64,000 nucleotides of DNA, taken from positions 62,879,501 to 62,943,500 of the forward strand of contig NC_133030.1 in the NCBI RefSeq assembly GCF_048771995.1. Reading direction: 5' to 3'. The number at the start of each line of letters is the position of its first letter. Position 1 is the stretch's first letter. Below the pieces are notes generated by a model, which was not told where the DNA came from, did no database searches, and worked only from the letters and a program-made list of their open reading frames with translations. Source of the DNA: Taeniopygia guttata (lineage: Eukaryota > Chordata > Aves > Passeriformes > Estrildidae). Of the stretch, positions 12,601 through 24,600 are shown one piece after another. The position numbers and the translations under genes are program-made.

Positions 12601-15600
12601 CACTGGGAAATTGCTCTGTGCTGGTGTCACTGGGGTGGTTTCTCCAGTGTCTGCAGTGCTTCAGCCCCACCACAAGTGCTTTGCTTTGTGTTCCTGCAGG
12701 GTTAGGTTGGAAAAGTCCAGCTGTCAACTTAGTCCTTGTTCACCACTAAACCCTACCCACATCCATATGGGTTTTGAGCACTTCCAGGGAAAGAAAAGGC
12801 CTTTCTTCAATGCTTGGAGCAGCCTGGGATAGTGGAAGATGTCCCTGCCCATGGCAGGGGGTGGGACTGGATGACCTTTAATGTCTCTTCCAACCCAAAC
12901 CACTCTGGGATTTTACAAAATTCCAAGCAGCTGGTGATGATAACTTGTTTTCTAAGAGGTGAGATCCTCACCCTCAAACCCTTCCTGCAGGGCTGTTTCT
13001 GTGTTGCAAGATCTGCTTTTGTTTGACACAGACATCCCCAACCACCTCCTCGCAGCAGCTGATCCGTGCAAAGCCAGGTCTTGTTAGATCCTGCAGGGAA
13101 TTAGTGCAATTCATCAGTCCTGGGCTTAATTTCCTGCTGGTCTTGCAGCACAGGCAGGACACTTCCCATGTCCCCAGCAGCTCTGTTGTAGGGAGGTGGC
13201 AGAGATGTCTGGTTTATTGCCCTCGGGGCATCTGTGACAGATTAATTAGCCAGCAAAGATCTCTTCTGAGCCTGCTCGTTCTGGGCTGTCAATCCCTGCA
13301 CAAATGGCTCCAGGCTCCTGCAGGAAGCTCACCCTGCTCCAAGGCCTCGTTGTTTCCACAGGCTCTGGATTTCAGCTTGGATGGGAAGGTGAACCTGACA
13401 GAGCTGACGCTGGCGCTGGAGAACGAGCTCCTCATCACCAAGAACGGGGTCCACCAGGCAGCCCTGGCCAGCTTCAAAGCAGAGATCAGGCACTTGATGT
13501 GAGTCTCAGGGATGGCTGGATGTGGATGTGGATGTGCTGCTTCCTGCTTTGCTTGGCCAAGCAGGGGCTGAGGGAGCAGCTGAGGGGCACTGGGTGGCTC
13601 TGGAAGGCTCAGTTCTCTATTGGGAGTGCTCAGAAACTTCCAGCTGTCTTCTTTTGCCTGGGAAAAACATTCAAACCTCCATGGATTGCAGAAAAATGTA
13701 GCTGAAAAATAAAAAAGGGAAGCAGCAGGCTGTTGCCAGTCTGGGAGTGGTCACTGCTGTCCACAGTGGTCATTGATGGCCAAGGAAGGCACAGCTCAGG
13801 GCAGAAGCTGGTGGAGCTTCAGTACCTTCAGTCAAAACTGATCTGGGGCATTGCAGAGGTTCTGCCATGTGGTAAATGTGGAGGTGAGGTACAAACCCAC
13901 TGTAAATCCTCCTGGTTTTCCTTTGAAAGTCAACACAGTTTGACTTTGTGCAGGTTTCTCTATTGAAAAAGGAGGCTCCAGGGAGAGCTCAGGGCCCCTT
14001 GCAGGGCCTGAAGGGGCTCCAGGAGAGCTGGAGAGGGACTGGGGACAAGGGATGGAGGGACAGGACACAGGGAATGGCTCCCACTGCCAGAGGGCAGGGA
14101 TGGGTGGGAGATTGGGAAGGAGTTCCTGGCTGTGAGGGTGGGGAAGCCCTGGCACAGGGTGCCCAGAGAAGCTGTGGCTGCCCCTGGATCCCTGGCAGTG
14201 CCCAGGGCCAGGTTGGATGGGGCTTGGAGCAGCCTGGGACAGTGGAAGGTGTCCCTGCCATGGCAGAGTCTGGAATAAGAGGGTTTTGAAGGTCCCTTCC
14301 AACCCAAACCATTTCAGGATTTGAACTGTGGGGGCTGGACCACAGCTGAGGATCTCAGGTGTTGAGGTCTCAGGATCTGTGGGGACACCAAGACATGTCC
14401 AGAGCTGTTTGGGTAAAGGTTCAAATCCAGTGACTAAATCCAGTTGATGAGACCCTTGGAGATCTTTCCAAGCTTCTTCTCTGACGTTTCAAATCCCCTT
14501 TTTGGGGGAGCAGTGAGGGCTGACCCCTAATCCAGGCTGGCTCTGCTCTGCTCTGCCCAGGGAGAGGTTTGACCAGGTGGCCAGGGAGAAGGAGAAGCTG
14601 CGCTCAGACCTGGAAAAGGCGGAGAAGCTGAAATCCCTGATGGCCTCCGAAGTGGACGATCACCACGCCGCCATCGAGCGCCGCAACGAGTACAACCTCA
14701 GGTGGGCATCTGGGCCACCCATCCCTCCTCCTGGGACATGGTGACCACCCAGCTTCACCCCAGCAGTGCTTGTTGTGGGAATCCAGAGCTTCCCTCTGGC
14801 TGCCCTGGCAGGTCTGGGACCCTGGCAGGGGTCAGGAACCCCCCTGGACAGAGCCCCCAGAGACACTGGCTGTGATCTCTGTCCATGGAAAAGAGTTTTC
14901 AGTCTTACAGGATGAATTACAAGCTCTGAGTGTTTGATATGAATAATAATTAAGTGTGGCATGGGTGCAAAAGTAAAATTTTAGGATTCTAGATTAGGGG
15001 TCCAAAGGGGACAAGATGGAGGAAATTGGGTGTGCCTTGTCCTTTTTCTCCTTCTTCATGCCCTCCATGTTTCACTGTGGTGTTGGCATTTTTCTGTTGG
15101 TTTAGGCTGGGGACACACTGTCCAACGTAGGTGACAGATATTGGCACGTTATTGTAAATCCAGCACAGGTAGTTTGTGGTATTTAATGTTTGTACCATCC
15201 CACTGAGGGCAGAGCCCCACACGCTGCCCTGCAGGACAGAGCTGCGGCAGGGCAGCAGAACATGGTAGAGATAAACAGAATAAACAACCTTGAAACAGCA
15301 CAGACCAATTATGGCTTCTGCTTTGGCAGCGGGGCTGACAGACAGAGACTTTTACAATCTGGGAATCATCAATACCTCAGATTCTGACAGTTTGTCACCC
15401 TGTTCCTCTAACAAACCCCTGTCCCCTGCAGGAAGCTGGATGAGGAGTACAAGGAGCGAGTCGGTGCCCTGAAGAACGAGCTGCGCAGAGAGCGGGAGCA
15501 GATCCTGCAGCAGGCCAACAAACAGAGGCTGGAGCTGGAGCAGGAGATTGAAAAGCTGAAAACGGATGAGAACTACATCAGAGACCGCCTGGCCCTGGCC

Positions 15601-18600
15601 CTGAAGGTAACAGGGACTAAGCATAGGCAGGATTTCCCCCAAAAAGCCAGGAATACTCTGGGAAGGGCAGTGACTCTGCAGTCCATGTTGAAAGGATGAG
15701 TTCTGGGCTGTGTTGAGCTATGACTTAGCCAAAAGTCATTGAAGCAGCAAGATAGAGAGGGGTGTCCATGAGAATTGGTGCTTGGGGCACCTCGATGGGT
15801 TGTTCATGGATTCCTAACCTCCAGTTCAAACCTCTGCTGCCATCACATGCAGAGTGTGTGTGTGTGTGTGCACAGCTCTCAGATGAGCTGTCAAGCCAGG
15901 AGATAAAACATCTTGATCGAGTTTAAAATCCTCTTTTAAAAACAAACAGACCATCCAAAGCAAACTTGCTGGTAAGCCTTTTGATAATTTATCAAAATCC
16001 AGTGTTCACTCTTGCTGTGGCAGGAGTGGGTTATGTGTGAATGGATTCATAATTCCTGTCATCAGCTGAAGCTTGGAATATGTCATGCTTTGGCTTGATT
16101 GGGAGTTACCCTTATTTTGATGAGTTAACACCTGATTTTTTTCCTCTTCCAAGTGCTGATCTGCTGTGGGTTTTTTGTTTGGTCCAGGAAAACAGCCGCC
16201 TGGAAAATGAGCTCTTGGAAACGGGAGAAAAACTGGCCGAGTGTGAAAGTCTGGCAAGCAAACTGCAGAGGAACCTGGAAAATGTCCTGGCTGAGAAGGT
16301 AAATCCCCCTTTTCCCAGTGGGATTTCAGAATTAAATCACTTCTGAGTTGCTACATTCTAGCTGCCAGTTTAACTGATAGCCAGAGGCTCTTGGGGTCTC
16401 TATCCAGATTATCCAGGCACAGCCTGCCTTGGTGACTGACTCCCAGCTAAGGAAAATACAGATATTCCACCTTAACTGTAATTTTATTCTAATTAAAGCA
16501 GGGAGCCTTAGAATGAAGCAATCATCCTGCAGATCTCCAGGGATTTTTTTTTTTGGATGGGCCCAAATTGCAGGTCCTTTCCAGGGAAAAGATGATGCAG
16601 GGGGAGTGAGGTTTTACATGGCATCACTGATGGAAATAGGTGAAAATCGAGGTGAACAGCTGTTAATGGCTGTATTACATTTAAACTTTCAGAATATCAG
16701 CTTCTCCAAAGATGTTTAAGTCTGTGCAGCCATAGCCTAAGGTTCAAATATTGGGATTTCCAGCCTTCTTAAACTTGGCATTATTTACCACACTGAGATG
16801 TGCATATGCTAAAGTAGAAAGCTGTGATCTGGAATCAAAATGAGCATGAAGAGCTGTGCTAGATGGCAGACAGGTTTTTTGGGGAAGATACTCATTCCCT
16901 GCTAGGAGGAAAGCGGACTTTTTTTATTTAAAATAAAAATCCAGAGTGGAGAGAGGGGAGTGCAGGCTGCAGGACTGCTTGGAATGGCAGCCATGCTGTC
17001 CTGAGCAGGGCTGCAGGGTGGGTGGATAACTGGGCATTCCATTCCTGTGTTCCAGTTTGGTGACCTGGATCCCACCAGTGCAGAGTTTTTCCTGCAGGAG
17101 GAGAGGCTGGCCCAGATGAGGAGCGAGTACGAGCAGCAGTGCAGGGTAAGTGGGGCTGAGACCTGGCTCCTGTGTCCACCAGGAACATCACAGAACCATT
17201 TAGGTTGGAAAATCCCTCTGAGATTGAATCCAGCCATTCCCCCAGCACTAAGCATGCCCCAAGTGCCACATTCCAACAGAGGCACAAGGCAGGCTGGAAA
17301 GCTTTTCCACAGAACCCTCTGGCTGAGCCCTGTGAATTCAGAGTTGCAGGAACTTAGAGGAGAAATAAGATACATCCACATTTTGCTGGCATTCAGACCA
17401 GATTTTTTTTTTTTTTTAATAAACCTTAGAATAGAAAGTTTGCTTTCTCTTCCATCTTGTGTGCTTAAAGGACTTTAGGGTGAGCCTGCAGGTTTTATAT
17501 TTGCACATCTGCTTTCTGATATCTGCTCATCTGTTGCCCAGAGCAGCTGTGGTTGCCCCTGGATCCCTGGAAGTGTCCCTGGCTGGGTTGGATGGGGCTT
17601 GGAGCAACCTGGGATAGTGGAAGGTGTCCCTGCCATGACAGGAGGTGGAATGGGATGATCTTGGGAATCCCTTCCAACACAGACAATTTTGTAATTATAT
17701 GATCTGTTCTTCAGGATCATTTCTATTCAATAAAGGGCTGCCTTTGCTGTTGGATTGGGAACAGCACAGCAGCTCTCTTAGGAAGCTGCAGTTTGAAAGC
17801 AAAAATTGTCAATACTTCTCGATATGCAGCTGATTTTTCTCCTTTTGAGGATGGCAGATGTAAATCAGTACTCAAGGTTCACTTCCTGGGCCTTTCAGGA
17901 TTCTGTGTTTGCACATTGAGGGAGTTGTTTTCCTCAATAACTGCTGTTCCTGGAGTGGAGTGCACAGCTCTTGGCACAAACCCTGGGGATGTTCCTCTGG
18001 CAGGCAGGAGGAAGGACCAGATGGTAAATACAGTAATGAGGGGATCTCTTTCCTATTTTGATCTTTTGCTTCTGATTTGATTTTTCAAGTGGATGGTGTT
18101 TGAGGAGGCATTTCCCAACTGTTTGGAAATGTTACTAAAGCTGCTTTTTAATAAAAGGTCACAGGAAGAGGGAATAAAGAGAAAGCTCCCTGGAGCTCCT
18201 GTTAAACCTTCACCTTTGAGAGTCTGGTATTGTAGAATCATCAGAGAATCTCCCAGAATGGTTTAGATTGAAAGGGACCTTAAAAACCATCTTGTTCCAC
18301 CTCTTGCCATGGCAGGGACACCTTCTACCATCCCAGGGTGCTCCAAGCCCCAGTGTCCAACCTGGACATCCAGGGGCAGCCACAGCTTCTCTGGGAATTC
18401 TGTTCCAGGGCCTCCCCACCCTCAGAGCCAGGAATTTCTTCCCAATATCCCATCCAGCCCTGCCCTCTGGCAGTGGGAAGCCGTTCCCCTCCTTGTTAGA
18501 CTGTGGCACTATGGGTTTTTGGCAAGTTTTTCTGTGCTGTAATTCCCACCTGAATGTCCTGTGGTGGGGCTGGGTCAGTGCTCAGCAGCCTTGGCTCCTT

Positions 18601-21600
18601 TTCACTCAGCTTTTTTTGTTGCCCTCTCTGTCAGGAGCTGCAGGACCAGATTGATGAGCTGCACTCAGAGCTGCAGGAGCACCGTGCCCAAGGCAAAGTG
18701 CTCAGGCCTGCCCTGAAAAATTCCCTGTCAGAGGAGTTTGACATTGACATGAAGAGTCACGGCCACAGCGGGATTGAGCCTGACCAAGGTAAAGAAATCC
18801 CTCCTGTAGGACTGAGATGCTGTTTATAACATATTAGAGGTCGTTCCATGAAAACCTTCCCAGTGAGACTTGGTCACCACCTCCAATTTGGTGTTTAATG
18901 TTAATTTGGACTGTGGCTGCTGGACCAAATTTAAAGCTGAAGTGGAAGTTTGCAGTTACTTGGCTGTGTTTGTGATGGGAGTTTGAGAGCTGCTCAACGA
19001 ATTTGAACTGATGAAATAATTCTTTTGAGAATTATATCTGTCTATGTATCGTATAATTAATGCTTTTATATTTATATAAATTATTACTTGATTACTATTT
19101 CTAAAGGACTCGGTTCAGAAGACTGCAACCCATTAAATATGAGCATAGAGGCAGAAATGGCCATTGAGCAGATGAAGGAGCAGCACCACAGGGATCTGCA
19201 TCACCTCAAACAGGAGCTTGAAGACACAGTAAGTGTTGGAATGAGATGGTCTTTAAGGTCCCTTCCCACCCAAATCAATTTGGGATTCTATGTTCCCAGT
19301 AAGAAATAAAGCTGAGCACTTATGCATTCTTTCCAGAGAAATAAATATAAGTTGCTGAAATGTAAACCAAAATATTCAGTAGAACGAATATACAAAACTA
19401 GATGGAAATATTGAAGAAAACATCCCTGTGGAATATTCTGTGGAAAATGAACAAATCCATCCCATTTTCCCTTCTGCAGGTGAGCCATTATGAAAAGCAG
19501 CTGGATGAGACAAAAGCCCGCTGGGAGAAGGAGCAAGAGGATATGAGGCAGAAGTATGCTGAGGAGATGCATGTCATGGAAAAGCAGATCACTGGCCTTA
19601 AAAATCAAATAGCAGAGCTGCAGGGAGAGGCAGCAGCGTTCAGGGGGCAGCAGGAGAAGCTGGACTGTAAATACAACGAGGAGAAAAACAATTTACAGAT
19701 GCATTTCGATGAGGAGAAAGCCAATCTGCAGGAACGGCTGAGGCAGGAGCATGAGGAGGATGTCAGGGCCAGACTGGAGCAGGCGAGTGAGAAGTTCAGG
19801 CAGGAACGTGAGGAGCTGATCCAAAACAGTGTCTGGGTGGAGGAGAAGATGAGAGTTGTGGTGCAGGCGCTGCAGGAGGAGAAGGGGGAGCTGGAACGTG
19901 GCTTCCAGCAGCAGCTGAAGAGGCTGGCGGAGGTGCACGCCCTGGAGAAGGAGGAGCTCCAGGAAGAGCTGCTGAGGAAGCACCAGCAGGAGCTGGAGGA
20001 GGAAAGGTGAGTGTCACCTCGGGTGGGGACAGTGCTGGAGCCTGGTGACCGAGGTGAACCCAGTGCAGAAACGCTTCCCTGGTGGGGAATTCCAAGTGTC
20101 CTGACTGCCCAGTGCTGTTCCTGCTCTGTTCCACAGCACTGGGCTGCTCTCCAGGGTTTCTTCTCTTCTGACCTTTCTCAAGCAGATTTAGATTCATTTT
20201 TAGCTCGCCCAGAGGCAACAATAGTGTTAAAGCATAACCAGGAGTGATTAACTCGAGCTCTGTTCAGGATCCCTGTGCTCCACAAACCCCTTTAGAACTC
20301 GTGGGTTTGCAGAGTTCTTTGCTGAAGAAGGAAAGGGGTGGCAGGGAAGTGCTTTTAGCCAACACAGAGTGTCAAAAGAAACTGAAGCCACCCCGGGGTG
20401 ATGGGGGTGAGAGCATCTGCCCCCCCCAAAATCTGAGCACAGGAACTGAAGGGCACGTATTGCACATGAAACCTTTTCTGAGGACATTCCATGAGTTGTT
20501 GCACTTTTCCAAGGCAGTTTTTCTTTTTGAAGTTTCACCAAATTGCCTCGAATTTAACTTACAGCTCCCAGAAACACCCATCCAATAGTGGGTGTGGAAA
20601 AAAAAAAAAAAAGTAAATTTCCAACTTGTTTTATTCAGCCTAAAAAGCCACTTTAATCTCTGAGGTAGTTTAGTAATATCTTATGTTAACCATGTCTAGG
20701 AAAAAAATGGCAAGTGACTATAACAGAAGAGCATCTCATGCACAAACTCAGTTCTCTGTGGACACACAAACACTTGTGAATAAATATGAAGAAACCCTCC
20801 AGAGTCTGGAAGGACGTTACCAGCGAGAGCTGCAGGAACTTGCAGAGCAGCAAAGAGAGGAGAAATCCCAGTGGGAGTTTGAAAGGGATGAAATTGCTCA
20901 GGAGGTGGCTGAAGCCCACGAGCAGCTGAAGGAAAGCTTGGCAAGTGAGAAGGCTGTTTGTTGTGCCCTGACCCAGGAGAAGGATCTCCTGGAGAAGAAT
21001 TTCAAGGAAGAAGTGAACAAGTTGGTGTGTGAGAGGGAGCAGCTGGAGAAGGAGCTGCGGGAGCTGAGGAATGCTGCCCAGGAGCAAGAGGAAAAGATGA
21101 AGGAGAAAATAAGCCAACTCCAAAATGACCATGAAAAAGAGCTCAAGGAGAAAGCTGAACATATATCCACAGTGGAGCAAAATGGGAAACTGGTTAGGGA
21201 AAAGCTGGAGAGACTGGACAGTGAGTATAAGCGAGAGAAAGAAGAGCTCAATTCCAAACTTCTTGCTTTGGAGAGTTTAAACAGAGACATTTGTGAAAGA
21301 GCAGAGACAGAAAAGGCTGAGATGGGTTTGGAAGTCTCAGACCTCCGAGGGAAAATACAGAAATTGCAGTGGGAAACACGGAGTTTTTCTGCTCTGCAGA
21401 GCTATTACAGGGTCCTGGAGAGTGAGTATGCAAAAGCCAAGAGCCAAATCGCTGCTTTTCCTGGAGCAGCTCCTCTGGGAGATGATGGGGATGTTCTCCA
21501 AAACCTGCAGAAGGTGCACGAGCAGGCAGTGAAGGAGAATGTCAGGATGGCTGCCCAGATCCTGAGGCTGCAGCACCGGCTGGAAGCAGCAGAGCAGGAG

Positions 21601-24600
21601 CTGCAACTTCCCAGTCCCAGCTGCTCCCAGTCTGGCTCAGAACCAGAGGAAATGGATCCCAGTTTTGAAGGGTTGCCCAGTGATTGTCATGATGGAGCAG
21701 ATTTCAGTGTCCTTCCACCCCTGGAGGCTGGTACTACAGACCTGGAAGAAATGTCAGAGGCAGATTGGGATTTGGAGGAGGGATGTGTGAAAGCCAGAGC
21801 TGGTGGCCACCCTGAGGCACAGGGATGTTGGATCCAGGGAAGTCAAGCAGCTTTGGATGCTGATGGCAACCAGGATTGTGATAAAAACCTTTCTTGGGTA
21901 CCCCTGCTGCCAAAAAAGAGAGAGCTGGAGGAAGTTCCCGAGCCAAAAGCGCTGCACAACGATATCACACAGCAGAAGGTTCATCTGCTAAATCACAGAA
22001 GAGCTCCCAAAAATAAAGGGTTTGTTTCTGGTGCTTTGAAGATGCAGGTGGAGCTGGAGAGGGCTGAAGAGCTGAGTGAAGACTCTCTCATGCTGGATCA
22101 CCCTCTTGGGGCAGCAAACGGTGACCTGAAGAGCGTAATAGCTCAACTTTGGAAAAGGATGGAAGAGCTGGAAGACAGATCCACGGCACAGGCTGAACTT
22201 CTGTCCCTACAAGAAGAAATTCAGCTAGAAAACGAGGATCTGAAAGCTGAAGTGATGCAGTTAATTGAAAAAAACAGAGTGCTGGAAGACAACCTGCATA
22301 GGCTGAGAAGGCTTTGTCGTGAACAAGAAGAAAGCGAGGTGAAAAGCGTAAAGTTTGAAGAAGAAAACGCCAAATTCCTCATGCAAGTTAAACAATTGGA
22401 AGATGCCCAAGAACAAGATGCTCAAGGAAATGCAGATGTGCTGAGTGAGAGGAGAGGTGGGAAGCTGGAAGAACATCCCACGGTGTTCACGGGCCGGCAG
22501 GACAAGAATCCCCAAAGCGACAGCGCCGTGCCACAAGCGGGAAAAGCAGGAATGAGGGAGCCCAAGGCCCAGGTGGAGGAGAAGGCTCTGGCTCACCCAG
22601 AGGAGAGGAGGGCAGTGACCCAGGGCTTGCAGAGCACGTGCACTGAGCTGCAGCAGAAGGTTGACCTGCTGAGGTAACGTAACGCGGCGTTAGCCACTAA
22701 CCCAGCGCTGCCTCGGCTGCTCCTTTAACCACCCTAGTTTAACTCTGATTTAACTCTGAGTAGCAACCAGTGCTGTGGACTCCTAACTCCTCTAATCGTG
22801 GATAAAGACCGCTGGAATAAATATCTGTGTGTGACTTACTCCTCCCTGTGCCCGCCACCTAAGCAGGAGCACCTGCCAGCTGTCCTGTGTGTGGATGTCA
22901 CCGTCACCGTGTGTAGCTCCAGCACCAACCCATTGTATTTCCGTGTCCAAAACCCATGGTAACACTTCCAGAGTGCTTTGTAGCTTTTACTAATATCCAC
23001 ATCGCTCAGTTTGTTCCCTTTTCTAGAGGTGAATGTTGCTCACAAGGCTAAAATTGCTCCTGTTTTTCCTCAGTGTTTCGGTGAATGCTGTAGAATTATG
23101 GTAATTTGAAATGCTTAAAGTGCTTCTATTTTTCTCAGTATTTAAGTTAATATTAGAGAATTATAGGGACTTTTTTTCCCAGTTAGCAAACCCTTAGGAG
23201 TGGGGTATGGTAAATATAGTTATAAAACACATATTCATGATATTATACTCATCATAGGTTTTACCTACTTTTTTTAACTACTGTGTTCCAGCAAGGATTT
23301 CTTTTTTTTAATATGGATAAAGTGGCTACAAGTGGTTTAATTATTGTTCAGCATCAGCTTCCTGCAGGAAATTGTTCTTTCAGGTGTCCCACCATGGCTA
23401 AGTTATTTCTGTGCAGTCTCCTGAGGACAGAAAAAACACTTCCCAACCGTGCTGTTCCCAGAATTCTGAATTCCAGTTGGGGAAACAGCTCACTCTCCTG
23501 GCAATTGCATGTTGTGGTGTTCAGTTGTTATTTGTAGCTTAAGAACTCAAAAATATGTAGAATATTAGTGTGAAGCTTTAGATTTTGACTTACTTGAGCT
23601 GCTCAAAAACATGCCCTGAAATCCCAGGGTTTTTTTTAAAGTTTCTTGTAAAAATGTGGGTTTTTTTGAACAAACTGGGGGAGCGCTCCTGCTGAATTAA
23701 TGTAAAATATAACTACACCATTTATACATAAAACAAGGCAATTGTAGCTTTGTTTTTGAAGCATTACAGGTAGCTCTGACTTGGGGGACTCTCTCCCTCT
23801 CCAGGTGTCCTACAGGAACTTTCTCACTTCTCTCCTGTCTCTGGCACAGGTGTGAGGCCGAGAAGCTCCGCGAGGAAAACGCCGTCCTGAAAAAGGAAGT
23901 GACTTTATTAAATGAGGAAGGGAGCGCTTCCAGCCTGAAACTGAGGGAGCTGAATGGATCCCGGGAAGAAATGAGGTGAGAATTGCATGGGGAATGCACC
24001 CTGTGATGCCTTCAGGCTGTTGTGTGGCTCAGCCACAATGGGTTCATCCCTTCTCTCCAAGCTCCTTCGTGTGTTAGGTGCTGTACAGATCCAAAATGGG
24101 GTTATTTCATGGTGCTGTTGGAAATCCAGCAGGTTGTCAGGTTATTCCTCATCCTTTTCCCTGCCCCAGCTTGTCCTGCCCATCCCCAGAGCCAGGCAGG
24201 GGTTCAGCTGTGGGCATTGAGGTGACCCAGTAACACGCACAGGACTGCCTTGGTGACCTGATGCAATTGTTTGTGCTTCAGCAAAGGCAGGGAGAGGCTC
24301 ACCTGACAGATTATTCCAGTGCTTGGGTCTTTGGCAAGTGCAGAACCATCCATGATCCTGGGATTATTCTTCCCCTCTAGGAAAATCCCACATGGGGCAC
24401 CTTGAGAGGTTGAGCACTTGCCAAGTTGATGCAGAACAGGGATGCTGAGCAATAAATAAAAAAATATCCACAATTAGCATTTCTGGTAGTGTTTTAAAAA
24501 AACAGCTCATAAGGTTGGAAAAGACCTCCAAGATCATCAAGTCCAACCATTAACCCAGCACTGCCAAGGCCACCACTGAGCCATGTCCCCAAATGCCACA

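Noticed and set aside
20686-21290. Minus-strand frames of 164 and 130 aa opposite the giant NIN exon
   Set aside because: Leu/Ser-rich shadows of the coiled-coil coding strand (complement of Glu/Lys/Gln codons).
22674-22692. Doubled GTAACG donor with a small hairpin after the giant NIN exon
   Set aside because: The stem is only five base pairs and the second GT would shift the frame. Too weak to report as a regulatory element.
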